From contig NZ_FQYP01000010.1 of assembly GCF_900141785.1 (NCBI RefSeq), forward strand, positions 1-64,000: a DNA stretch of 64,000 nt. The letters run 5' to 3'. This DNA is from Aquimarina spongiae (lineage in GTDB: Bacteria; Bacteroidota; Bacteroidia; Flavobacteriales; Flavobacteriaceae). Positions within the stretch are counted from its first letter, which is position 1. Each line of letters begins with the position of its first letter. Both the position numbers and the translations under genes were made by a program. The notes beneath the pieces are model-generated. The model ran no database searches. It had not been told where the DNA came from and worked only from the letters and a program-made list of their open reading frames with translations. This document shows, piece by piece, positions 46,285 through 54,766 of this stretch.

Positions 46285-47319
46285 ATGAAGAAATATTTTA
46301 GACCTCTAGTAGTAACATCAATTATTTTTATATACTTAATCATTATTGCAGGTGCTGTAGTACGAATGACAGGATCTGGAATGGGATGCCCAGACTGGCC
46401 AAAATGTTTTGGATATTACATTCCCCCTACCGAGGAAGCACAAATTCAGTGGCAACCCAATCATGAGTATCAAAAAGGATTCATCGTGATTATAGCTGAT
46501 GAACTACGTATCGCTCCAAAGGATTTCACTTCGGGGCAGACTTTTGAGGAAAACAATTGGGAGCGATATACTAAACATGATTATGCAAAATTTAATGTTT
46601 TGCATACCTGGATAGAGTATATCAATAGATTAGTATCTGTATTATCTGGAATCCCAATTTTATTGATGTTTTTCGTTTCTTTTACTTTCTGGAAAAAAAA
46701 CAAACAGATTCCAATACTAGCTTTTATCATTATCCTAGCTATGGGATTTCAGGCATGGTTGGGCAAAGTCGTTGTAGACTCAAATTTATTACCGCTTAGA
46801 ATAACCATCCATATGATAATGGCATTTGTGATCCTTGCTATTCTTATTGTCTTGTTATATCAAATTAGACCCAAAAACCTAGCTATTACCTTTTCTCCTA
46901 CCTTCAAAATTGTTTTATCGGTGTCGGTACTACTTACCCTAATACAGGTAGCACTGGGAACGCAAGTTCGACAACATATCGACGAACAAATAAAATTGGT
47001 GGGAGAAGCACAAAAATCACAATGGTTGAATCCTCCTACAATCATGTTCTATGTACACCGATCTTTTTCCATTTTGGTCGTATTGATAAACACCTGGTTG
47101 TTTCTGCAATACAAAAAACTAAACCTGGATATCACTAAAATGATTTGGGTACTGATTTTTATAGGACTGGAAGCATTTACAGGAATTTTAATGTATTACT
47201 TTGATTTTCCATTCTTATCGCAACCCATACATTTGGTATTAGCCTCTTTACTGTTTGGAGTGCAATTTTTTATTCTTTTAGAAGTTTTTAGATCAAAACC
47301 TATTGTTGAAAAGCAGTAA
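46285..47319 (+). CDS. Heme A synthase, COX15/CtaA family
   Basis: Oxidises heme O to heme A for cytochrome oxidases. The 344 residues have about eight membrane segments, starting with VTSIIFIYLIIIAGAVVRMTGSGMGCPDWPKCFG, the CtaA signature. Heme-ligand His residues lie in NVLHTWIEYINRL, IHMIMAF and YVHRSF. Cytochrome aa3 assembly is implied. It is an independent gene, 47 bases after the CCA-type enzyme. Confidence 0.93.
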   Translation: MKKYFRPLVVTSIIFIYLIIIAGAVVRMTGSGMGCPDWPKCFGYYIPPTEEAQIQWQPNHEYQKGFIVIIADELRIAPKDFTSGQTFEENNWERYTKHDYAKFNVLHTWIEYINRLVSVLSGIPILLMFFVSFTFWKKNKQIPILAFIIILAMGFQAWLGKVVVDSNLLPLRITIHMIMAFVILAILIVLLYQIRPKNLAITFSPTFKIVLSVSVLLTLIQVALGTQVRQHIDEQIKLVGEAQKSQWLNPPTIMFYVHRSFSILVVLINTWLFLQYKKLNLDITKMIWVLIFIGLEAFTGILMYYFDFPFLSQPIHLVLASLLFGVQFFILLEVFRSKPIVEKQ

Positions 47320-47362
47320 AAACTACATCAGTAAAATCCAGAATTTGTCGCAAACTTGTTTG

Positions 47363-47370
47363 TATCTTTG
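47363..47370 (+). promoter_or_regulatory. -7 box of the pRiA4b ORF-3-like gene
   Basis: TATCTTTG, an exact match, 19 bases before the ATG. Confidence 0.5.
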
Positions 47371-47389
47371 CAAACCTAATTAGTCAATA

Positions 47390-47908
47390 ATGATTTATCG
47401 CTTTAGAGTTATATTAGACACCGAAGAGGATGTTTTTAGAGATATTGAAATTGAGCAAGATGCCACCTTGGAGCAGTTTCATAATGTGATCACGCAGTCT
47501 TTTGGTTTTGATGGCACCGAAATGGCTTCTTTTTATATCAGTGATGAGCAGTGGAATCAAGGAGAAGAAATCTCGCTGTTTGATATGAGTGATGGTATGC
47601 AACCTATTCGATTAATGAATGAAACCACTTTGATCGATGTGGTACATGAAGCGTCTCCAAAACTGATCTATATTTATGATTTTTTAAGCATGTGGACATT
47701 CTTGGTAGAACTTGCCGAAATAGCTGAATATGAAAGTGGAAGAGAATATCCTAATATCATGTTCGTACATGGTCAAATACCAGACCAAGCTCCTGATAAA
47801 GAATTTACTGCTGATGATTCGGATATGCTAGACGATGATGATCAAGAAGATAGTTTTCTTGATCTAGACGACTATGATGAACTTGGTTTTGACGAACATT
47901 GGAATTAG
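47390..47908 (+). CDS. Plasmid pRiA4b ORF-3-like protein
   Basis: A 172-residue protein with the family beginning (YRFRVILDTEEDVFRDIEIEQDATLEQFHNVI), a glycan/nucleic-acid-type ubiquitin-like fold, then LIYIYDFLSMWTFLVEL and an Asp/Glu-rich tail (DDSDMLDDDDQEDSFLDLDDYDELGFD). The family name comes from a plasmid ORF, but here it sits among chromosomal genes with no mobile-element marks. Function unknown. The nucleoid-associated protein gene follows after 28 bases. Confidence 0.88.
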   Translation: MIYRFRVILDTEEDVFRDIEIEQDATLEQFHNVITQSFGFDGTEMASFYISDEQWNQGEEISLFDMSDGMQPIRLMNETTLIDVVHEASPKLIYIYDFLSMWTFLVELAEIAEYESGREYPNIMFVHGQIPDQAPDKEFTADDSDMLDDDDQEDSFLDLDDYDELGFDEHWN

Positions 47909-47936
47909 AATTACACAACCCTGAAAAGAAAAAAGT

Positions 47937-48995
47937 ATGATCAATTTATATAGCACGCAGATAGAATCTCTTTCTGTTCATAAAATTGGAAACAAAAGTA
48001 GAAACGAAAACATTTTCCTTTCTGATTCTCCTTATACTCTAAATGATGAGCTTACCGCACTATTGAAAGAGTATTTTTTCAAACCATTCAGAGAAAAAGA
48101 AGAAAATTATTTTCAGTTTGCTAATGAAGTAGACATAGAATTTAATCCTCTATATAAAATCACTACCGAAATTTTTGACAATCCATCGTCGGTACATGAA
48201 AAATCCAAAAGAATCGCTTCTTTGTTGTATGAGCAGTCTCAGCACCCTCATATCAAAAGTGGCGAAGTCTATGTAGTCTATTTGGACAACCTAACTATTG
48301 ATCAGGAAAAGGTAGACGCTATTGGGATTTTCAAATCAGAATTAAAACACGATTTCCTACAATTTGCAGAAAAAGAAACGGATATCGAATTATTGATTCA
48401 ACAAGGTGTAAATCTGAATAAATTGGATAAAGGCTGTCTAATTTTTAATCATAAAAAAGAAGAAGGCTACAAGATCCTTTCTGTGGATTCCAATAAATAT
48501 GACACAAAATATTGGCTGGAACATTTCTTGGGAGTTGAAGCTTTTGCCGATGAGAATTTTTACACCAAAAAGTACATGAAGTTCTGCCAGGATTTTGCCA
48601 AAGATGTGATTCTTCCTGCCGAGGATAAGAAAGAGGAAGTGATGTTTATGAATAGAGCGGTAAATCACTTTGCCAAAAATGATGATTTTGAAGAATCTGC
48701 TTTCCTAAATGAGGTGATCGATAATCCTGATCTAATCCCAGAATTCAAACATTACAAAGTAGAAAAGGCACCAAAATATCAGATCGAAGATCTTACCTCC
48801 TTCCCTATTGCGAATAATGCGGTTACCGCGGCTCGTAAAAAAATGAAAAATGTAATCAGTCTGGATACCAACGTACAGATAAAAATGGATTTTATCAATC
48901 CCGAATCTGCAGAGAAGTTTGTAGAAAAAGGATGGGACGAAGAAAAACAAATGTACTATTATCTGGTATATTTCAACAAAGAGCAAAAAACCTAA
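47937..48995 (+). CDS. Nucleoid-associated protein (NdpA/YejK-like)
   Basis: A 352-residue cytoplasmic protein of the NdpA family, which binds the nucleoid; the member in E. coli is YejK. Marks are LSVHKIGNKSRNE, LLKEYFFKPF, GEVYVVYLDNL, VDAIGIFKSE and FMNRAVNHFAK. No enzyme motif is seen, and its length agrees with the family. It lies six bases before the TauE/SafE gene, so these are co-transcribed. Confidence 0.87.
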   Translation: MINLYSTQIESLSVHKIGNKSRNENIFLSDSPYTLNDELTALLKEYFFKPFREKEENYFQFANEVDIEFNPLYKITTEIFDNPSSVHEKSKRIASLLYEQSQHPHIKSGEVYVVYLDNLTIDQEKVDAIGIFKSELKHDFLQFAEKETDIELLIQQGVNLNKLDKGCLIFNHKKEEGYKILSVDSNKYDTKYWLEHFLGVEAFADENFYTKKYMKFCQDFAKDVILPAEDKKEEVMFMNRAVNHFAKNDDFEESAFLNEVIDNPDLIPEFKHYKVEKAPKYQIEDLTSFPIANNAVTAARKKMKNVISLDTNVQIKMDFINPESAEKFVEKGWDEEKQMYYYLVYFNKEQKT

Positions 48996-49001
48996 TATAC
49001 T

Positions 49002-49775
49002 GTGGAGTATATTCTGGTAGGAATAGTAGCATTGTTAGGTTCTGGACTCACCTTTTTTTCAGGCTTTGGGTTGGGAACCTTATTAATGCCAGTATTTGCT
49101 CTATTTTTCCCTATCGATATTGCGATAGCATTAACTGCAATTGTACATTTGCTGAATAACTTATTCAAGCTTACTTTAATCGGAAAAGCAGCACATCTCA
49201 AAACCATACTCAAATTTGGAATACCTGCAATACTTTTTGCTTTTTTGGGCGCTTACCTTCTTGGAAAACTTACAGAAACCAATCCATTGTACATTTATCA
49301 TATTGGGGATACAGAACACGAAATCACCTGGGTAAAAGTTTGTATTGCTTCTCTTTTGATTTTCTTCTCATTCTTTGATTTAATCCCAAAGTTGAAGCGG
49401 TTAGAAATAGACACCAAACACTTACCAGTAGGAGGAGCTCTTAGTGGATTTTTTGGAGGATTATCAGGGCATCAGGGTGCGCTTCGAACAGCTTTTTTGA
49501 TTCGTGCAAAACTATCCAAGGAAGCTTTTATTGCTACAGGAGTGGTCATTGCCTGTTGTATTGATGTCTCCCGAATTTCTATCTACGCACAAGATATTTT
49601 TGAATTAAAAAACCAACTGAATTATCCTATGCTAATTACTGCTTCTTTAATGGCCTTTATCGGGGCATATATCGGCAATAAATTTCTACAGAAAATCACC
49701 ATCAATACCATTCAGACTGTGGTAGGGGTATTATTGATCATCTTTTCTGTTCTACTAGGTATTGGTATTATTTAA
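49002..49775 (+). CDS. TauE/SafE sulfite/organic-anion permease
   Basis: A 257-residue membrane protein with about eight segments, starting from GTG (MEYILVGIVALLGSGLTFFSGFGLGTLLMPVFALFF). Both TauE-type glycine-rich repeats are present, LTFFSGFGLGTLLMP and GALSGFFGGLSGHQGAL. Relatives export sulfite or sulfoacetate; here the substrate is not known. It is six bases after the nucleoid-associated protein gene. Confidence 0.9.
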   Translation: MEYILVGIVALLGSGLTFFSGFGLGTLLMPVFALFFPIDIAIALTAIVHLLNNLFKLTLIGKAAHLKTILKFGIPAILFAFLGAYLLGKLTETNPLYIYHIGDTEHEITWVKVCIASLLIFFSFFDLIPKLKRLEIDTKHLPVGGALSGFFGGLSGHQGALRTAFLIRAKLSKEAFIATGVVIACCIDVSRISIYAQDIFELKNQLNYPMLITASLMAFIGAYIGNKFLQKITINTIQTVVGVLLIIFSVLLGIGII

Positions 49776-49925
49776 TGAAATGATAAACAAATCTTCCGTT
49801 TTATCAACATCCTACATCGCCTAAATACACTTTTATTTATTTTCGCATTTTTTCTGAAATCAGAAGTAACATTTTAATTCTTCGAGACACTTAACTATAT
49901 AAACAACTAAAGTCAATCTATCGCA

Positions 49926-51314
49926 ATGAAAAAAATAACAATCTTGCTTTCCACGGCATTTCTCTTCATATCAATAACGGGGCTGTCTCAAACGGAAACG
50001 TCTAACAATGAAAAAATAAATCTACAATCTACAACCGGAGTAAGCTTGTTTCAGAGTAATTCTAGCAATGGAATTTGGGCGACTGGTACAATAACCTCTG
50101 ATCGCTTTGGTATTTTTGAAGATGCAACGAGCGCGAAAGAAAGATTAACTGTACTTTCTGGAGGGAATGTGGGTATAGGAACTTCAAATCCTTCTTCAAG
50201 ACTTGATATCCTATCTAACACCGGGCAAACCGAAAGCCTATTAAGACTAAAGGTTTCCGATGCGCCATCTGATTATTTTCAGATTGCTAATACAACCGGA
50301 ACATCTGGACAATTTATCCCTTTACTAAAAGGTTATCACGAAACAGACAACAGAACCACTCTTGCTATAATGGGATCTTCTTCAGATGCCATGGATAATG
50401 GGAGTAATGCATTAATCAATTTCAATGCTAGAAGAACAAACAGTCCAATCCAAAACCGACCTCTATTTGTCTGGACCAATTATTCTCAAAAAATGATGAC
50501 AATGGCTGCTGACGGAAACTTAGGAATAGGAGTGACAAATCCTACATCAAAACTTGAAGTAAGAGGTGTAATAAAAACTTCCAATAGTGATGACAGATAT
50601 GTCAATCTCTTAACCTCAGGAGATGGAAACAGCTATATGAATATCGTTGGAGGCTCAGCTTCATCAAGATTTGGGTTTCAAGTAGATGGCAGTAGTAAAA
50701 TGTCTATTATGAAAAATGGTAGTGTAGGCATTGGAACATCTACCCCAGTTGCTAACACAAAGTTAACCGTCGTTGGGCATGTCAATATAGGTGGAAGTGA
50801 AAATTATAGATTGCGTTCCCGACATATTGATGGGAAACATTATTCTAATAGTGGTTTAGACGACCTTTATCTTAATTATAACACTGGAAAACATGTGCGT
50901 GTAGGTTTCGGAGGTCAAAATTCCAATCTCTACGTTAGTGGACGTGTTGGTATTGGTACCAATAATCCTGATGCAGATTTAACCGTGAAAGGTAAAATAC
51001 ACACCCAAGAAGTAAAAGTAGATCTCAACGGTGCCGTAGCTCCAGATTATGTATTCCTGAAAGATTATGACCTTAAAACTATCAACGAAGTAGAAAATTA
51101 TATTGAAAAAGAAGGGCATTTACCCAACATCCCTTCTGCCAAAGAAATGGAACAAAACGGAATCGAATTGAAAACAATGAACTTGAAACTATTGGAAAAA
51201 ATTGAAGAGCTAACACTCTATATGATCGAGCAAAACAAAAAAACCGAACTTCTTCGACAAGAAATTGTTTTGTTGAAAGAAAAAAACAAAGAACTGGAAG
51301 GAAAAATAAAGTAA
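49926..51314 (+). CDS. Secreted tail-fibre-like/adhesin-like protein
   Basis: A 462-residue secreted protein with a signal peptide (ITGLSQ) and repeated VGIGTxxPxxxLxVxG motifs (GGNVGIGTSNPSSRLDI, LGIGVTNPTSKLEVRG, GSVGIGTSTPVANTKLTVVG, RVGIGTNNPDADLTVKG). These are shared by phage tail fibres and Bacteroidota surface proteins. The C-terminal 90 residues (KTINEVENYIEKEGHLPNIPSAKEM) are helical and probably form a coiled-coil trimer stem. No phage genes surround it, so it is a chromosomal surface protein. A terminator follows. Confidence 0.88.
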   Translation: MKKITILLSTAFLFISITGLSQTETSNNEKINLQSTTGVSLFQSNSSNGIWATGTITSDRFGIFEDATSAKERLTVLSGGNVGIGTSNPSSRLDILSNTGQTESLLRLKVSDAPSDYFQIANTTGTSGQFIPLLKGYHETDNRTTLAIMGSSSDAMDNGSNALINFNARRTNSPIQNRPLFVWTNYSQKMMTMAADGNLGIGVTNPTSKLEVRGVIKTSNSDDRYVNLLTSGDGNSYMNIVGGSASSRFGFQVDGSSKMSIMKNGSVGIGTSTPVANTKLTVVGHVNIGGSENYRLRSRHIDGKHYSNSGLDDLYLNYNTGKHVRVGFGGQNSNLYVSGRVGIGTNNPDADLTVKGKIHTQEVKVDLNGAVAPDYVFLKDYDLKTINEVENYIEKEGHLPNIPSAKEMEQNGIELKTMNLKLLEKIEELTLYMIEQNKKTELLRQEIVLLKEKNKELEGKIK

Positions 51315-51335
51315 CAAAGTATCGTCAAACACAAA

Positions 51336-51367
51336 AAACCTGGGTAATTCTATCCAGGTTTTTTTAT
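51336..51367. terminator. Bidirectional terminator between convergent genes
   Basis: AAACCTGG and CCAGGTT form the stem around a GTAATTCTAT-type loop; A run on the left, seven T on the right. It lies between the adhesin-like gene (plus) and the kinase-fold gene (minus). Confidence 0.85.
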
Positions 51368-51380
51368 TTTTCCTATACTA

Positions 51381-52454
51381 CTATCTGTCCAATAGGTTTT
51401 TCATATTTACATTCTCATAATTACGTCGTACAAAATCCAAAGCCGTTTTCAAGACATCACCCATAGATTCACTCCTTCTGAATTTAAGATCTAATGTAAA
51501 ATTATAAAGATGTTCTCGCAATTCTTCTAAGTTTTCTGCTGTAGAAATATCATCTGCGCACATACATTCGATCAGGTTTTCATACCTAGATCTTGACGCC
51601 AAAACGCGTTTTGCCAGAATAGAGCGTTCTTCTTTCTTATACTGTTCTATAGAGTTAGGTTGTAATTTTTTCATTACAATATCCACCATACTGAAGTTTT
51701 CTTTAAAAAACTGTGGTTGATACACCTTTAACTTACCTTCGTAGCACTGTTGATCAAAATCAATTGCTCTGATTTTATATTCCACATGATCAAAATCATG
51801 TATAGGGATAATCACATAGTTGTAGGAACGCATATCCCCCAACAACCGCATTTGGCAACGCTCATTAAACTTCACAAACTCCTTGGCAATCTGTGATTTG
51901 GCCTGATCACTTAAATCTGGTAAGAAATCTTTAATAAAAACATCTCCGGGAATACCCGCGATATGCTCTTCGATCAAGGTATTTTTATAAACCAAAAAGT
52001 TAATCCGATTAGGAGAGAACATATGTTCTAACTCCAATCCATAAATACGAGAAGCATCTGCTTTCTTTACATAAATATAGGTGTAATTGTCATTCAGGAT
52101 ATTTCTCACCTTTACTCGAAAAGGCTTAGAATTACCAAAAGTACAGTAGTCGATGGCATCAATATTCAAAAATTCGATAGCATCTTCATTTCCATCAGAA
52201 TGCAATATCGTATACACTTTTTTTAAACTGGATTCGATCTCAGGTCGTTCATGCTCCTCATAATACACTCGAACCCACAATGTATCTTCATCATTGCTAT
52301 CATACACCACAACAGACCCCGAAAAGCGTAGCAAATCATCATAAAATACAGGAATTTTGATTTTACGATTGCATTGCTTTAAATACGCATCAAGTGCTTC
52401 ACTTATAGGATACGTGGGTTTCTTTTTCGACATTAATTTTTCTTCCATAACCAT
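51381..52454 (-). CDS. Hypothetical protein with kinase-fold signature
   Basis: A 357-residue cytoplasmic protein with no name I can give. The middle holds an APH/HipA-like kinase pattern: LLGDMRSYNYVI with Asp207-x4-Asn212, and RAIDFDQ with Asp232 as the metal-binding Asp, similar to IDFD in LPS/aminoglycoside kinases. LIEEHIAGIPGDVFIK near 160-174 might be the ATP-side strand. Residues 1-130 are a separate alpha/beta domain. A second in-frame start (MSKKKPTYP) lies seven codons in. Either a divergent kinase or a pseudokinase. It lies next to an ABC exporter but opposite in strand. Confidence 0.75.
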   Translation of the reverse strand: MVMEEKLMSKKKPTYPISEALDAYLKQCNRKIKIPVFYDDLLRFSGSVVVYDSNDEDTLWVRVYYEEHERPEIESSLKKVYTILHSDGNEDAIEFLNIDAIDYCTFGNSKPFRVKVRNILNDNYTYIYVKKADASRIYGLELEHMFSPNRINFLVYKNTLIEEHIAGIPGDVFIKDFLPDLSDQAKSQIAKEFVKFNERCQMRLLGDMRSYNYVIIPIHDFDHVEYKIRAIDFDQQCYEGKLKVYQPQFFKENFSMVDIVMKKLQPNSIEQYKKEERSILAKRVLASRSRYENLIECMCADDISTAENLEELREHLYNFTLDLKFRRSESMGDVLKTALDFVRRNYENVNMKNLLDR

Positions 52455-52585
52455 CTGTCATTAGTGCGGAGCAAGGTACGAATAACAATCTTGAAACACC
52501 AAAAACGCAATATCATAACCTTAAGTTTGTAACAAAAAACCAAGCCAATCGTCTACTTTAATATAACCGCCAAAAAAGAAAACCA

Positions 52586-53485
52586 TTGGAAAACATACTC
52601 ACATTAAATAATCTGACCAAAAAATTTGGCCATATTACTGCTGTAAAAGATCTTTCTTTTTCAATAAAAAAAGGTAATGTATATGGTATTTTAGGTCCGA
52701 ATGGAAGTGGAAAATCTACCACACTAGGTATTGTACTCAATGTTGTCAATAAGACTTCGGGGAATTTTACCTGGTTTGATGGAAACACATCTACACATCA
52801 AGCCTTAAAAAAAGTTGGAGCGATCATAGAACGGCCAAACTTTTACCCGTATATGACTGCAGCTCAAAACTTAAAACTAGTTTGTCAAATTAAAGAAGTT
52901 CCTGCTGACAAAATTGAGGAAAAGTTAGAGCTAGTAGGATTACTGGATCGTAAGGACAGTAAATTCAGAACATTTTCTTTGGGTATGAAACAACGCCTTG
53001 CGATTGCATCAGCCTTATTAAATGACCCTGAAATCCTAATCTTAGATGAACCTACCAATGGGCTTGATCCCCAAGGGATTCATCAAATACGAGAAATCAT
53101 AAAAAAGATAGCCTCGCAGGGCACAACTATTCTTTTGGCTTCTCACCTTTTGGATGAAGTAGAAAAAGTATGTAGTCATGTAGTAATCATCAGAAAAGGG
53201 ATCAAATTGTATTCTGGCCCCGTAGATGAAATGAATGCCAGTCATGGCTTTTTTGAATTAAAAAGTAATCAAAATTCTGTTTTAAAAGAGTGGTTATCAA
53301 AACAAGATAATTTCAAAAATTTCAAAGAAGAAGGTGATAAGATTATCGCTTTCCTCGCACATGAGTTGGATGAAGAAAGTCTGAATAGACAATTATTTAA
53401 AGAAGGCATCGTGCTTACCCATTTGGTAAAACGAAAAGAAAGTCTTGAAGAACAATTCTTACAATTAACCAACAATTTAAACTAG
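52586..53485 (+). CDS. ABC transporter ATP-binding protein
   Basis: A 299-residue ATPase starting at TTG (LENILTLNNLTKKFGHITAVKDLSF). Walker A is GPNGSGKST near 43, the signature FSLGMKQRLAIASAL near 135, Walker B LILDEPTNGLDP near 155 and the H-loop His in LLASHLL. It pairs with the ABC-2 permease four bases downstream. Substrate unknown; these two-gene exporters often export peptides or drugs. Confidence 0.93.
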   Translation: MENILTLNNLTKKFGHITAVKDLSFSIKKGNVYGILGPNGSGKSTTLGIVLNVVNKTSGNFTWFDGNTSTHQALKKVGAIIERPNFYPYMTAAQNLKLVCQIKEVPADKIEEKLELVGLLDRKDSKFRTFSLGMKQRLAIASALLNDPEILILDEPTNGLDPQGIHQIREIIKKIASQGTTILLASHLLDEVEKVCSHVVIIRKGIKLYSGPVDEMNASHGFFELKSNQNSVLKEWLSKQDNFKNFKEEGDKIIAFLAHELDEESLNRQLFKEGIVLTHLVKRKESLEEQFLQLTNNLN

Positions 53486-53489
53486 AAAC

Positions 53490-54329
53490 ATGTTACGATT
53501 ACTCAATATAGAATTTCAGAAATTAAAGTATAATAAAGCGGCAAAAGTACTTACGATCACATATTTTGTGCTTATTACCGCTATTGCACTAATTGCTTCC
53601 TACGAATTTAAATTTGGTGGAGTAAACTTCCGTCTGGCAGATCAGGGGATCTTCAATTTCCCATACATATGGCATTTTAACGCCTACATTGCGGCTTGGT
53701 TAAAGCTATTTTTGGCTATTGTGATTGTATCCATAATGGCTAATGAATATACCAACAGAACCCTTAAGCAAAATTTAATTGATGGCTTAAGCAAAAAAGA
53801 GTTTCTCGCTTCAAAATTTTTAACGGTACTAGTATTTTCATTTATATCTACGCTATTCTTATTTCTTGTATCTTTAATTTTAGGGTTGATTTTTTCGGAT
53901 TACAATGAACCTTCAATCATTTTCTCCGGGTTAGAATTTATTTTTGCCTACTTCTTAAAACTTGTCGGGTTCTTTTCGTTCTGTATGTTTTTGGGAATAC
54001 TTATCAAACGATCAGCATTTGCATTGGGATTCTTGATATTCTGGCAAATCATCGAGTTACTATTCAGGCTAATTTCAGGATTGTTTAAATGGAAATTCGA
54101 AACGGATGTTATCGATAAAATAATTCCATTCCTTCCATTAGACAGTATGAGTAATTTGGTGAACGAACCTTTTAGCAGACTAAATTTTATCCAATCGGCT
54201 GCTAATCAGTTAGGAGAAAATTTCCAAAGAGATTATGCCGTGCATTGGTACGAAATACTAATTGTACTGGTATGGACTGCCATTTTTGTGAGATGGTCAT
54301 ACGTGCTACTTAAAAAGAGAGATCTATAA
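53490..54329 (+). CDS. ABC-2 type permease
   Basis: A 279-residue membrane protein with about six segments (first near residues 20-38, then 60-82, 108-134, 146-172, 176-196 and 250-270). It is the ABC-2 partner of the ATPase four bases upstream. A short conserved stretch TNRTLKQNLIDGLSKKEFLASKF follows the second segment. No other gene is in the unit. Confidence 0.9.
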   Translation: MLRLLNIEFQKLKYNKAAKVLTITYFVLITAIALIASYEFKFGGVNFRLADQGIFNFPYIWHFNAYIAAWLKLFLAIVIVSIMANEYTNRTLKQNLIDGLSKKEFLASKFLTVLVFSFISTLFLFLVSLILGLIFSDYNEPSIIFSGLEFIFAYFLKLVGFFSFCMFLGILIKRSAFALGFLIFWQIIELLFRLISGLFKWKFETDVIDKIIPFLPLDSMSNLVNEPFSRLNFIQSAANQLGENFQRDYAVHWYEILIVLVWTAIFVRWSYVLLKKRDL

Positions 54330-54357
54330 ATATCGTTTACTCGTTTGAGCCGAGTCG

Positions 54358-54719
54358 ATGAGATCATTACTTATTTTTCTTTTTTTATTTACCGTTAACA
54401 CCTTAGCAATTTATAGTCATGGAGAGGCAAACAATTGGTGTTTTCTGACAAAAAACTGGGATAAGTTTTAACACGACACCTCCCAGCACATTAACGGATG
54501 AAGGAATAGATACCTTAGAAGGCTGTACCACCATATTTGATGCAAAACAGGACAACTTTTGTTTTATACGAATGGTATTACCATCTGGGGTCGATTTAAT
54601 AACATTATGCAAAATGGCACTAGGCCGAAGGGAGACTCATACCTTATGCAGAATATTGGTTTAGAGTACAGTTAGAAGATGGTAGAATAGTTACCGGAAG
54701 TTTCTCTTTAATTCCATAA
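54358..54719 (+). pseudogene. Decayed T9SS-secreted PKD/PD40-type protein gene
   Basis: The 420-base gap after the ABC permease contains the eroded remains of a secreted protein. An ATG at 54358 opens a signal-peptide-like stretch (LLIFLFLFTVNTLAIYS) and GEANNWCF. One base later in frame the sequence reads TGISFNTTPPSTLTDEGID and LEGCTTIFDA; another frame change gives LFYTNGITIWGRFNN and IMQNGT, then a third gives YAEYWFRVQLEDGR to a TAA at 54717. The first parts match the ANxWYFGxNAGxxFN start of flavobacterial gliding/T9SS-associated proteins, the last a type B T9SS sorting domain. Frames run 0, +1, 0, +2. Only about 120 codons remain, so a large internal deletion occurred as well. Confidence 0.85.
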
Positions 54720-54738
54720 ATCTATACCTTCTATTACG

Positions 54739-54746
54739 TATCTTTA
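54739..54746 (+). promoter_or_regulatory. Possible -7 box of uvrB
   Basis: TATCTTTA matches TAnnTTTG at seven of eight positions, 20 bases before the ATG at 54767. Weak. Confidence 0.3.
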
Positions 54747-54766
54747 TCTTGCAAAAGAACGGATAC

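Noticed and set aside
47390..47908. Plasmid pRiA4b-like gene as a mobile element
   Set aside because: Only the family name is plasmid-related; no inverted repeats, transposase or composition change surrounds it.
49926..51314. Tail-fibre-like repeats as a prophage sign
   Set aside because: The VGIGT repeats are common in chromosomal Bacteroidota surface proteins, and no phage capsid, integrase or lysis gene is near.
54403..54612. Short minus-strand frame in the ABC/uvrB gap
   Set aside because: It is antisense to the pseudogene and has no promoter or homolog-like sequence.
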